A stretch of DNA of 6,986 bases from Oscillospiraceae bacterium. GTDB lineage: Bacteria; Bacillota; Clostridia; Oscillospirales; Ruminococcaceae. The translations under genes and the position numbers were made by a program. Positions within the stretch are counted from its first letter, which is position 1. Every line of letters begins with the position of its first letter. Of this stretch, positions 1 through 5,355 are shown in pieces. The notes below the pieces were generated by a model, which saw only the letters and a list, made by a program, of their open reading frames with translations, had not been told where the DNA came from and ran no database searches. The stretch spans positions 1 through 6,986 of the forward strand of contig DXNX01000132.1 of NCBI GenBank assembly GCA_019413245.1. Direction: 5' to 3'.

Positions 1-75
1 CCACAAAGAAGGGGAAGCGGATAAATCCGTTGGTGGCACCCACCAACGGATTTATCCGCTTCCCCTTCTTTGTGG
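1..75. repeat. Perfect 36-bp fold-back palindrome at the contig edge
   Basis: Bases 1-36 are the exact reverse complement of 40-75, with a 3-base loop (37-39). The right arm is ftsX coding sequence. The left arm carries nothing independent, and the FtsX frame stops matching the family exactly at the loop: residues read V-A-P-T-N-G where FtsX proteins usually read V-G-A-T-N. A perfect hairpin at the very end of a sequence is typical of a chimeric read or an assembler fold-back, so bases 1 to about 39 are probably not real flanking sequence. Confidence 0.9.
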
Positions 76-314
76 AGGGCGTGACCTCCGGCCTGATTTC
101 GGCCGCCATTTCCTCCGGCGTGGTCTGCGGCGCCTATTACGCCCTGTATCGCTGGTACCTGGAAAATCCGTCCAGCCTGTCCAACCTGCTGGGCGGCACG
201 CTCGTCCCGCTGCAGGATGTCTGGTATTACATTGTTATTGGTTTTGTGGCATTTGGTTTTGTCATGTGCGGCATCGGTACCGCCACCAGTATCCGCAAGC
301 ATCTCAACGTCTGA
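42..314 (+). CDS. ftsX: Cell-division ABC transporter-like permease FtsX, C-terminal part (5' truncated)
   Basis: FtsX is the membrane half of the FtsEX complex, which uses FtsE ATPase cycles to switch on extracellular peptidoglycan hydrolases at division or elongation sites. Only the C-terminal ~90 residues are present. The segment T-N-G-F-I-R-F-P-F-F-V-E-G is the conserved stretch entering the penultimate membrane helix. It is followed by a hydrophobic helix (about nt 80-165), an outward loop and a last helix (about nt 222-290) ending in a short basic tail, R-K-H-L-N-V. The frame stays open to the left edge, but everything before about 42 lies in the fold-back palindrome, so the true upstream part is missing. 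ftsE would be expected further left. The stop is 28 nt before the M23 hydrolase gene, its likely functional partner and operon mate. FtsX is well supported by the C-terminal motif and the neighbour. Confidence 0.85.
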   Translation, partial: TNGFIRFPFFVEGVTSGLISAAISSGVVCGAYYALYRWYLENPSSLSNLLGGTLVPLQDVWYYIVIGFVAFGFVMCGIGTATSIRKHLNV

Positions 315-342
315 TCATCAAGTGGAGGCAATCCGAAACACT

Positions 343-1572
343 ATGACCCTTGCAGTAAAAAAACATTTCCGGCAGATTGCGTCCTTTGCCCTCACGGTGG
401 TGATGGCGGCAGCGCTGGTCTGCCAGGCAGCCACACCTGCTTACGCCGACGATAAGCAAAAGGAGCTGGAAGACAACAAGAACCAGCTCCAGCAGGAATT
501 GGAGGAAATCCACAACCAGCAGTCGGAAAACCAGGAAAATCTGGAAAACGCCCAGGACAAGAAAGAGCAGCTGGAAGCCCAGAACGAACAACTGGAACAG
601 CAGGCCCAGCAGCTCAATAACCAGATGGACGACATCAAGACCCAGATCGGTGAGACCGAGGATGCCATCACCGCCAAACAGGCGGAAGTGGACCAGAAAC
701 AGGCTGAGTTCGACCAGCGCTGGGACGGCTTCAAGGAGCGCATGGCCAGTATGCAGATGCTGCATTACAGCGGCGGCATTGATATCCTGTCCAACGCTAC
801 CAACCTGTTTCAGCTGCTGAACTTCACCCAGGCGCTGGCCGATATCTCCGAAAAGGATGAGGAAATCTGCCAGCAGCTGGACGATGAAAAGGCGGCCCTG
901 AACCAGCAGAAACAGGAACTGGAAGACCAGAAAGCCCAGCTGGAAGCCCAGGAAGCCACCCTGGCCGACAGCCAGAACCAGCTGAACGCCACCATCGATA
1001 AGATCGTGGCCAATATCCAGCAACAGGACGCCACCATCAGTGAGGCAGAGGCCCGGGCTCAGGCCCTGGCTGCGGCCGAAAGCGATAAGCAGGCCGAATT
1101 CAACAAGGCGGCGGATGAGCTGGACTCCTATCTGCGCTCCCTTATCAACAACAGTACGGGCGGTACCAACGCCACACTGTCCTGTTCCCTGAACTTTATC
1201 TGCCCGCTGGACAGCTATAAGTACATTTCCTGTGAATACGGCAGCGGCGGCCACAAGGGCCGTGACTATGCCGCCCCCGGCGGAACGCCCATCCGTGCGG
1301 TGGCTTCCGGCCAGGTCATTACCGTCCAGAGCCATTACAGCTACGGTTATTATGTCATGATCTACCACGGCACTGCCGATGACGGCAACAACTACACCAC
1401 CCTGTACGCCCACATGAATTCCTGGCCGCCGGTCAGCGTGGGACAGACCGTTTCTCAGGGCGATGTCATCGGGTATGTGGGTTCCACCGGCAACTCCACC
1501 GGTAACCATCTGCATATCGAACTGCGTCAGAACGGCGCCCGCATCAACCCCGCCCTGTATATCCCGGCGTAA
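343..1572 (+). CDS. Secreted coiled-coil M23 (LytM-type) peptidoglycan endopeptidase, likely FtsEX-activated
   Basis: This 409-residue protein has a signal peptide with basic start (residues 1-11), a hydrophobic core and an A-Y-A|D-D cleavage site near residue 37. Next comes a long Q/E/K/A-rich coiled coil (about 40-265) containing a central less polar stretch (about 130-170) like the hooked region of PcsB/EnvC-type proteins. A linker leads to a C-terminal M23 domain (about 285-409). The zinc and catalytic residues are all there: H304 and D308 (HxxxD), H357 in Y-A-H-M, and H389-L-H391. It should therefore be an active metalloendopeptidase cutting peptide cross-bridges outside the membrane, unlike EnvC, which is degenerate. 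Coiled-coil hydrolases or activators encoded beside ftsEX (EnvC, PcsB, CwlO in other bacteria) are controlled by FtsX, which fits here. I chose the ATG at 343 because it gives a clean signal peptide; GGAGG lies at 324-328, a rather long 14-nt spacing. The frame is open upstream to 217 but overlaps ftsX. Confidence 0.9.
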   Translation: MTLAVKKHFRQIASFALTVVMAAALVCQAATPAYADDKQKELEDNKNQLQQELEEIHNQQSENQENLENAQDKKEQLEAQNEQLEQQAQQLNNQMDDIKTQIGETEDAITAKQAEVDQKQAEFDQRWDGFKERMASMQMLHYSGGIDILSNATNLFQLLNFTQALADISEKDEEICQQLDDEKAALNQQKQELEDQKAQLEAQEATLADSQNQLNATIDKIVANIQQQDATISEAEARAQALAAAESDKQAEFNKAADELDSYLRSLINNSTGGTNATLSCSLNFICPLDSYKYISCEYGSGGHKGRDYAAPGGTPIRAVASGQVITVQSHYSYGYYVMIYHGTADDGNNYTTLYAHMNSWPPVSVGQTVSQGDVIGYVGSTGNSTGNHLHIELRQNGARINPALYIPA

Positions 1573-1592
1573 CTCGTTTAGGAGGCGTTACC

Positions 1593-1694
1593 ATGGAAAA
1601 ACATCATAAGACCGGCGTCCGCGTGGTCTGCCTGGTCATTGCCGTGCTGATGGTCCTGGGCCTGTTTTCCTCGGTCGTTTATTCCCTGGTCTGA
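1593..1694 (+). CDS. 33-residue single-pass membrane micropeptide
   Basis: A short gene between the M23 hydrolase and the S41 homologue. A strong AGGAGG-like site (GGAGG at 1581-1585) stands 7 nt before the ATG, and the gene starts 20 nt after the previous stop. The product begins M-E-K-H-H-K-T-G-V-R, a polar and basic N-terminus. About 20 continuous hydrophobic residues follow (V11 to about V29) and the chain ends Y-S-L-V. This predicts one membrane helix with the N-terminus inside. I do not recognise a named family. Because it lies in the same operon as ftsX, a cell-wall hydrolase and a membrane-anchored PDZ protein, a role as a small membrane regulator or scaffold of that group is possible, but this is inferred from position only. 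Confidence 0.7.
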   Translation: MEKHHKTGVRVVCLVIAVLMVLGLFSSVVYSLV

Positions 1695-1759
1695 AAGAAT
1701 CGTCAAGACTGTGGCAGGTGCGAAAGAACAGCCTGCCGGATAAGGAGATTGCCTGACTC

Positions 1760-2971
1760 ATGAGCAGAAAAGTCAACCTGGCCGTGGCCGCGACTGTGAC
1801 CCTGATCGCAATGGCTGTGACCTTCTCAATCACCATGGTCGTGTCCATGGATATGTTCAACAACACCGTTTCCAGCGTCAAGAGCAAGGAACGGATGTAC
1901 AACAAACTGTCCGAGATCGACCGCTATGTGCGTGACAACGAGTACTTCGACATCAACGAAGACACCCTCAACGATACCATCGCTTCCGGCTATATGCTGG
2001 GTATCAGCGATAAATACGCCCGTTACTATTCCGCCAAGGCCTACACCGAAAAGGTGGGCGTGGAGAGTGGCCGCCTGATGAACATCGGCGTGTCCGTCGT
2101 CAAGGATACCTCCTCCGGGTATGCCCGCATCATCCGGGTGTATGACAACAGCCCGGCCAGCGAGATCGGCCTGCAGGTAGGCGGCTTCATCACCAATATC
2201 GGTGATACCAACGTGCGTACCATGACCGATACCGCCGCCATCAACTCCGCCCTGCTGGGGGAGGAAGGCACCACGGTCAGCATTACCTACCTGAACCCTG
2301 ACCGTCAGGAACAGCCGGCCGTGGAGCTGGTCCGCTCCAACTACACCACCACCACGGTCTTCTCCCAGATGACCGGTGACGGCTGCGGTTATGTCTGCAT
2401 CGATGCTTTCTCCACCACCACCGGTACCGAGTTCCGCACGGCGGTGGAAAACCTGCTCAACCAGGGCGCCAAGGCACTGGTATTTGACCTGCGTAACAAT
2501 ACCGGCGATTCGCTGGACGCAGCCCTGGTGGCGGCCGACTACTGTGTGCCTGCGGGCCTGATGGCCCAGAGCCAGGCCAAGGACGGCACCCTGACCGACC
2601 TGCGCATTTCGGATGACCACGAGGTCACTGTCCCCATGGTCTGCCTGGTCAACGGCAGCACCGCCGGCGGCGCTGAACTGTTTGCCAACGCCCTGCGCAA
2701 GATGGCGGGAGCCAGCATCGTGGGCACCACCACCGCAGGCAAGGGCGTCGTCCTCAGCGACCCGCAGAGCTTCTCCGACGGCAGCGCTGCGGTCATCACC
2801 ACCGGCCTGCTGCTGGACAACGAAGGCCAGACCTGGAACGGTACCGGCCTGACCCCGGATATCGAAGCGGCCCTGACCGCCGACGAACAGAACAGCTATT
2901 ATGACTTCACGGTCGAGACCGACCCGCAGATCAACAAGGCGGTGACTTCGGTCATGGCCATGGTCGGGTAA
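1760..2971 (+). CDS. Membrane-anchored PDZ-S41 (CtpA-like) homologue, probably a pseudoprotease
   Basis: This 403-residue protein has an uncleaved N-terminal membrane helix (about residues 6-29), a helical segment, a PDZ domain (about 107-195, starting M-N-I-G-V-S-V) and a C-terminal S41 domain. Active S41 proteases have a Ser/Lys dyad with the pattern S-A-S-A-x-E ... G-K-G-x-x-Q and exactly 25 residues between Ser and Lys. Here the lysine is kept (K328 in A-G-K-G), and E306 aligns without gaps, but the serine position is G303 (T-A-G-G-A-E) and the glutamine position is L332. The oxyanion motif R-N-N-P-G-G reads R-N-N-T-G-D (245-250). The fold and domain order are intact with no frameshift, so this looks like a retained, catalytically dead family member that may bind peptides or C-termini outside the membrane. 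An AAGGAG site lies at 1742-1747, 12 nt before the ATG. The gene ends 12 nt before rsmA. Confidence 0.88.
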   Translation: MSRKVNLAVAATVTLIAMAVTFSITMVVSMDMFNNTVSSVKSKERMYNKLSEIDRYVRDNEYFDINEDTLNDTIASGYMLGISDKYARYYSAKAYTEKVGVESGRLMNIGVSVVKDTSSGYARIIRVYDNSPASEIGLQVGGFITNIGDTNVRTMTDTAAINSALLGEEGTTVSITYLNPDRQEQPAVELVRSNYTTTTVFSQMTGDGCGYVCIDAFSTTTGTEFRTAVENLLNQGAKALVFDLRNNTGDSLDAALVAADYCVPAGLMAQSQAKDGTLTDLRISDDHEVTVPMVCLVNGSTAGGAELFANALRKMAGASIVGTTTAGKGVVLSDPQSFSDGSAAVITTGLLLDNEGQTWNGTGLTPDIEAALTADEQNSYYDFTVETDPQINKAVTSVMAMVG

Positions 2972-2983
2972 GGAGGAAACCGC

Positions 2984-3844
2984 ATGCCGGCTTTGACCGA
3001 CCTTTCCACCATCCGCGACCTGTGTGCGCGGTATGATTTTGCCCTGTCCAAGGGCTTTGGCCAGAACTTTATCATCAACCCGGGGGTTTGCCCCCGTATT
3101 GCAGAAGCCGCCGGTATCGGCCCCGGCTGGGGTGCTCTGGAAGTGGGCCCCGGCATTGGTGTCCTTACCGAACAGCTGGCCCAGCGGGCCGACAAGGTGG
3201 TTTCGGTGGAAGTGGACAAGCGCCTGGAGCCCCTTCTGGCTGAGACCATGGCCGGATACGATAACTTCAAGCTGGTCATGGGGGACGTGCTCAAGGTGGA
3301 CCTGGCGGCTTTGCTGAAAGAAGAATTCGGTGGCCGCCCGGTGGCTGTCTGTGCCAACCTGCCGTACTACATCACCAGCCCCATTCTGATGCGCCTTCTG
3401 GAAGAGAAATTGCCGGTAGAGAACATTACCGTTATGGTCCAGAAAGAGGCCGCACAGCGCCTGTGTGCCGCTCCCGGCACGCGGGAAGCCGGTGCCATCA
3501 GCTATGCCGTGGCGTACTACTCCGAACCGAAGATGCTGTTCACGGTGCAGCCGGGCAGTTTTTACCCGGCCCCCAAGGTCACCAGCGCGGTCATCCGCCT
3601 GGATGTCCGCAAGCAGCCTGCCGTGCAGCCGCCCAACGGGGATGAAGCCGGGCTGTTCCGGCTGATTCGGGCGGCATTTTCCCAGCGCCGCAAGACCATC
3701 GCCAATGTGGTGTCCTCCGGGCTGAACCTGCCCAAACCGCAGGTGCAGGAAGCCATCCAGGCTGCGGGACTGGACGCCCGCCTGCGTCCCGAACAGCTGA
3801 CCCTGCAGGATTATTGCAGCCTGTTGGCAGCATTGTCCGGTTGA
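2984..3844 (+). CDS. rsmA: 16S rRNA (adenine1518-N6/adenine1519-N6)-dimethyltransferase
   Basis: RsmA (KsgA) transfers four methyl groups from S-adenosylmethionine to two adjacent adenines in the 3'-terminal hairpin of 16S rRNA, a late check in small-subunit assembly. Lack of these methyls gives kasugamycin resistance in bacteria. The 286-residue length is normal. Visible family features in order: the N-terminal G-Q-N-F (26-29), SAM motif I E-V-G-P-G-I-G (53-59), the acidic E-V-D motif, G-D-V-L, the catalytic motif N-L-P-Y-Y-I (from N125), F-Y-P-A-P-K-V, and the basic Q-R-R-K-T in the C-terminal helical domain. The start is fixed by AGGAGG at 2971-2976, which overlaps the stop of the S41 gene and stands 7 nt before the ATG, so the two are translationally close and surely co-transcribed. 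The gene is complete and ordinary. Its stop codon lies inside the -35 box of the tRNA promoter. Confidence 0.97.
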   Translation: MPALTDLSTIRDLCARYDFALSKGFGQNFIINPGVCPRIAEAAGIGPGWGALEVGPGIGVLTEQLAQRADKVVSVEVDKRLEPLLAETMAGYDNFKLVMGDVLKVDLAALLKEEFGGRPVAVCANLPYYITSPILMRLLEEKLPVENITVMVQKEAAQRLCAAPGTREAGAISYAVAYYSEPKMLFTVQPGSFYPAPKVTSAVIRLDVRKQPAVQPPNGDEAGLFRLIRAAFSQRRKTIANVVSSGLNLPKPQVQEAIQAAGLDARLRPEQLTLQDYCSLLAALSG

Positions 3845-3869
3845 CACCGGCGCCGGACCATGTTAAAAT
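3841..3869 (+). promoter_or_regulatory. Near-consensus sigma-70/SigA promoter for tRNA-Thr
   Basis: TTGACA (3841-3846) and TAAAAT (3864-3869) are separated by 17 nt, with a TGT just before the -10 giving an extended -10. Transcription should start near 3876, a few bases before the mature tRNA. The -35 box overlaps the rsmA stop codon, and the spacer contains the perfect palindrome CCGGCGCCGG (3847-3856). Confidence 0.8.
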
Positions 3870-3881
3870 AATATGGTTCCC

Positions 3882-3957
3882 GCTGGCATAGCTCAATTGG
3901 CAGAGCAGCTGATTTGTAATCAGCAGGTTGCAGGTTCGATTCCTGTTGCCAGCTCCA
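3882..3957 (+). tRNA. tRNA-Thr (anticodon UGU), CCA encoded
   Basis: A complete cloverleaf can be drawn: acceptor GCTGGCA (3882-3888) pairs with TGCCAGC (3947-3953), the D arm is GCTC/GAGC, the anticodon arm is GCTGA/TCAGC with loop TTTGTAA, and the T arm is GCAGG-TTCGATT-CCTGT with one terminal wobble. The anticodon TGT (3915-3917) reads ACA (and probably other ACN codons by wobble), hence threonine. The discriminator is T and CCA is encoded at 3955-3957. The 3' half of a tRNA gene is a common attachment site for integrases, and accessory DNA starts just after this gene. Confidence 0.97.
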
Positions 3958-3965
3958 TATAAAAA

Positions 3966-4009
3966 CGCCGCACCTGTGTATAAAATCACGGGTGCGGCGC
4001 TTCTTTTTT
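3966..4009 (+). terminator. Intrinsic terminator after tRNA-Thr
   Basis: A 13-bp GC-rich stem, CGCCGCACCTGTG (3966-3978) with CACGGGTGCGGCG (3987-3999), has one G-U wobble and an 8-nt loop. It is followed by a T-rich tract (4001-4009). It starts 8 nt after the tRNA CCA and ends the housekeeping block. Confidence 0.9.
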
Positions 4010-4039
4010 GTGCCCGGCGGGATCTGATTTTCCGGGAAT

Positions 4040-4061
4040 GGTCAACTTTTGGTCAACTTTT
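4040..4061. repeat. Tandem 11-bp direct repeat, possible integrase arm sites
   Basis: GGTCAACTTTT occurs twice back to back (4040-4050 and 4051-4061), about 85 nt downstream of the tRNA. Short direct repeats beside a tRNA-borne attachment site are typical arm-type binding sites of tyrosine recombinases. That role is inference, as no integrase gene is visible. The rest of 4010-4107 shows nothing else I can name. Confidence 0.55.
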
Positions 4062-4107
4062 CTCCGAAAAACTGCGCGCTTGCCGGGTATGCGCTCGGTT
4101 GCAACGC

Positions 4108-4362
4108 TTAATTTGTTGTCATGAACGCAATGTTATCGTAGGTTGCAGCAAGTTCCAGACCGAACATGGTGTAGTACTCGAACATATCACAACGTTTTCC
4201 GATGCCGTACACGCCGCAAGCCTTTTCTCTCCCAAGTCTTTCAGCAAATTGCAGCGCGTCTTTGCTGAAATGGATAGCTGCTCTGGCTGCTGGGACCGCA
4301 TCGGAATGCCCTATAAGCATTGCCTCTCGGTCGAAAATCCGGCGAACTTCCTCTTTTGTCAT
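4108..4362 (-). CDS. Small hypothetical protein, 84 residues
   Basis: I do not recognise a family. The product is soluble and mixed in charge: an acidic/basic N-terminal helix (M-T-K-E-E-V-R-R-I-F-D), an alanine-rich helix (about 25-40, A-A-R-A-A-I-H-F), then a more polar part with two cysteines, and a tyrosine/aromatic segment (F-E-Y-Y-T-M-F) near the end. The start is supported by an AAAGGAAG ribosome site about 8 nt upstream of the ATG at 4362. It is transcribed away from the RHH/PBECR pair, from a shared control region that holds three operator-like repeats, so it may be under the same regulator. Composition and small size fit accessory or phage-like cargo. The opposite-strand frames here run through the tRNA or lack ribosome sites, which makes this the best coding choice for the interval. 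Confidence 0.6.
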   Translation of the reverse strand: MTKEEVRRIFDREAMLIGHSDAVPAARAAIHFSKDALQFAERLGREKACGVYGIGKRCDMFEYYTMFGLELAATYDNIAFMTTN

Positions 4363-4437
4363 GGTTCAGACTTCCTTTCACGCTACGGCCCGGCTTACCA
4401 GAAGGCCGTGCCTTGTACCTTTCGTCACTATTATTAT

Positions 4438-4468
4438 ATTATATTTACGCAAATATATCTACTGGCAA
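4438..4468 (-). promoter_or_regulatory. Candidate promoter of the small minus-strand gene
   Basis: On the minus strand TTGCCA (4468-4463) is followed after 19 nt by a perfect TATAAT (4443-4438); a second TATAAT overlaps at 4438-4433. The long spacer weakens the call. The leftmost operator-like repeat lies between the two boxes, so a bound repressor would block it. Confidence 0.4.
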
Positions 4469-4523
4469 AATGTACAAGCTATTGCGTAAATATATGGTCA
4501 ATATTCTATTTGCGTAAATATAT
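4441..4523. promoter_or_regulatory. Three operator-like repeats in a divergent promoter region
   Basis: The near-palindrome TATTTGCGTAAATATA occurs three times: inverted at 4441-4458 (core TTTACGCAAA), then direct at 4481-4495 and 4507-4523. The centres are 37 and 28 nt apart. The core is a dyad around CG with only one asymmetric pair per half. The outer sites sit inside the two divergent promoters. Ribbon-helix-helix repressors bind such repeated short dyads upstream of their own genes, so the RHH protein encoded just downstream is the likely ligand (inference). The rest of 4363-4555 is AT-rich leader with no gene. Confidence 0.65.
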
Positions 4524-4538
4524 TAGGCGTGCTATACT
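4510..4538 (+). promoter_or_regulatory. Promoter of the RHH/PBECR operon, -35 inside an operator
   Basis: TTGCGT (4510-4515) and TATACT (4533-4538) are 17 nt apart. The -35 lies within the third operator-like repeat, which predicts autorepression. The predicted start near 4545 would leave almost no leader before the GAGGTGA ribosome site (4545-4551), so an upstream alternative -10, TATATT at 4519-4524, is possible. Confidence 0.6.
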
Positions 4539-4555
4539 ATATCTGAGGTGATTTT

Positions 4556-4768
4556 ATGCCATCTACAAAGGCTGGGCAGAGGGCCGTGAACAAATACATT
4601 GCGAAAAACTATGATCGCGTTAACCTGGTTTTCAAAAAAGACACCAGCCCCACGAAAGAGGATGTGCAAGCCGCCGCTGACGCGGCAGGGGAGAGCCTCA
4701 ATGGCTATATTGTGGGAGCGGTCAAGCAGCGTATGGCGCGTGAATCCGCCGGGGGGGAAAAGGAATAA
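4556..4768 (+). CDS. Ribbon-helix-helix (Arc/MetJ-type) DNA-binding protein, probable antitoxin and autorepressor
   Basis: This 70-residue protein shows the RHH pattern: a basic N-terminus, a short beta strand Y-D-R-V-N-L-V-F (about 19-26), helix A K-E-D-V-Q-A-A-A-D-A-A-G (about 33-44) and helix B S-L-N-G-Y-I-V-G-A-V (about 46-56), ending in a charged tail. RHH proteins dimerise, insert the paired strands into the major groove and bind repeated short dyads. Many are antitoxins of type II modules. The start ATG follows a GAGGTGA site by 4 nt. Its stop overlaps the next start by one base (TAATG), which gives the fixed stoichiometry typical of antitoxin-toxin pairs. The three operator-like repeats just upstream fit autoregulation. 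The RHH fold call is by pattern; the antitoxin role rests on the partner. Confidence 0.85.
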   Translation: MPSTKAGQRAVNKYIAKNYDRVNLVFKKDTSPTKEDVQAAADAAGESLNGYIVGAVKQRMARESAGGEKE

Positions 4769-5139
4769 TGCAGCCTCGCCCCATATTGGTAGGCACCTTG
4801 TCCGCGCGTGTCGTGGAATTGCTTGGTTTGTCCATGCGTGCCGGTCAAGCGATTATGCTCGGTCAAAGTAATATCGCGCATATGAAAAGCAAGCACCCGG
4901 CGGATTATGAAAAGTTCGGTCAATATATTCCGCAAATATTAGCGGCCCCTGATTATGTTGGCGAAAACCCTGCCGACGGATCCATTGAATATGTCAAGGA
5001 ATTTGTAATTGAAGATGCTTTCGTAAAAGTTGCAGTTCGTGTGACGTCTAACGGAACGCTCTTTGCACGTTCTGTCTACCGGCTCAACACAAACCGTGTC
5101 AATAATTTTATTGCGAAAGGAACGCTGAAAAAGTATTGA
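4768..5139 (+). CDS. PBECR-type nuclease-fold protein, probable toxin
   Basis: A 123-residue protein whose C-terminal half matches my recollection of the phage barnase-EndoU-colicin E5/D-RelE-like nuclease families (PBECR, closest to types 2/3). Their pattern is: H..KHP.DY.K........IL..PDYVG.NP.DGSIEYVKEF, then A-V-R-V-x-x-x-G-x-L-F-A-R-S-V-Y-x-L-N-T-N-R-V and a K-G-T-L-K-K-Y end. Members are predicted RNases found in polyvalent phage proteins, effectors and stand-alone toxins. Here conserved His/Lys (around 38-43), Asp/Tyr and the Arg-Ser (F-A-R-S) could form the active site; I cannot assign the catalytic residues. The first ~30 residues hold two short hydrophobic helices. The ATG overlaps the RHH stop by one base and is served by AAAAGGA at about 4758-4764. 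The most likely job is RNA cleavage restrained by the RHH partner, or defence against invading DNA. Activity is unproven. Confidence 0.8.
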   Translation: MQPRPILVGTLSARVVELLGLSMRAGQAIMLGQSNIAHMKSKHPADYEKFGQYIPQILAAPDYVGENPADGSIEYVKEFVIEDAFVKVAVRVTSNGTLFARSVYRLNTNRVNNFIAKGTLKKY

Positions 5140-5157
5140 TGCAAACAGTGACAGGGT

Positions 5158-5185
5158 TTGACAAAACAACAATAAGTGGTATACT
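5158..5185 (+). promoter_or_regulatory. Strong promoter of the small RNA gene
   Basis: Perfect TTGACA (5158-5163), a 16-nt spacer, and TATACT (5180-5185) preceded by TGG as an extended -10. Predicted start is near 5192. It begins only 18 nt after the PBECR stop, with no terminator between, so read-through from the operon is also possible. Confidence 0.85.
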
Positions 5186-5191
5186 ATAATT

Positions 5192-5310
5192 ACAGAAGGA
5201 ACGAGAGGACGGAACGGGCAGCCGTCGCCCATTGTTAGGAGATGCGGGAGTGTCGCCCCGCCTTGTTCCGATATGCAGAGAGCGAGCCGCTTTGGCGGTT
5301 CGCTCTTTTT
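5192..5310 (+). ncRNA. Candidate structured small RNA, ~120 nt, three-way junction
   Basis: Between a strong promoter and an intrinsic terminator there is no convincing reading frame, but a compact fold. CGGAAC (5210-5215) pairs with GTTCCG (5265-5270) and encloses two hairpins: GGGC/GCCC (5216-5219 with 5227-5230) and GCGGG/CCCGC (5244-5248 with 5257-5261). The second half of each contains GTCGCCC (5224-5230 and 5252-5258), and a single-stranded linker between them holds TTAGGAGAT. A second unpaired copy of GGAAC lies at 5198-5202 and could swap with the first. I do not recognise the family. It sits directly behind the RHH/PBECR pair, so an RNA partner or regulator of that module is possible, but it may be independent. 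A 43-codon frame starting at 5242 overlaps it and runs past the terminator; its ribosome site has no spacing, so I prefer a noncoding reading. Confidence 0.6.
5280..5310 (+). terminator. Intrinsic terminator of the small RNA
   Basis: An 11-bp stem, GAGCGAGCCGC (5280-5290) with GCGGTTCGCTC (5295-5305), has one G-U wobble and a TTTG loop. It runs into a T tract ending at 5310. Confidence 0.92.
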
Positions 5311-5336
5311 ATGGCGCCGAATAGGCATGATAAAAT

Positions 5337-5355
5337 CCCCCAGTTCAACTGGGGG
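5337..5355 (+). repeat. Left subterminal hairpin of the putative IS200/IS605-type element
   Basis: CCCCCAGTTCAACTGGGGG is a perfect palindromic hairpin with a three-base loop (TCA). Its GTTCAAC centre is identical to that of the hairpin at 5556-5585. It has no T tract behind it, so it is unlikely to be a terminator. Confidence 0.75.

Noticed and set aside
304..1515. 403-codon minus-strand frame opposite the M23 gene
   Set aside because: It mirrors the Q/E/K coiled coil as a Leu/Phe/Val-rich string; no ribosome site, no domain. The M23 gene has all zinc ligands and a signal peptide.
1826..3847. 673-codon open frame on the minus strand
   Set aside because: It is antisense to the S41 gene and rsmA, both certain. 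The open frame comes from GC-rich codon bias, and the translation is Gly/His/Val-rich without motifs.
3928..4551. 207-codon + frame starting inside the tRNA
   Set aside because: It would begin in tRNA-Thr, run through the terminator and cover the divergent promoter region and the better supported minus-strand gene.
4939..5328. 129-codon minus-strand frame
   Set aside because: It is antisense to the PBECR gene and to the small RNA with its promoter and terminator; no ribosome site.
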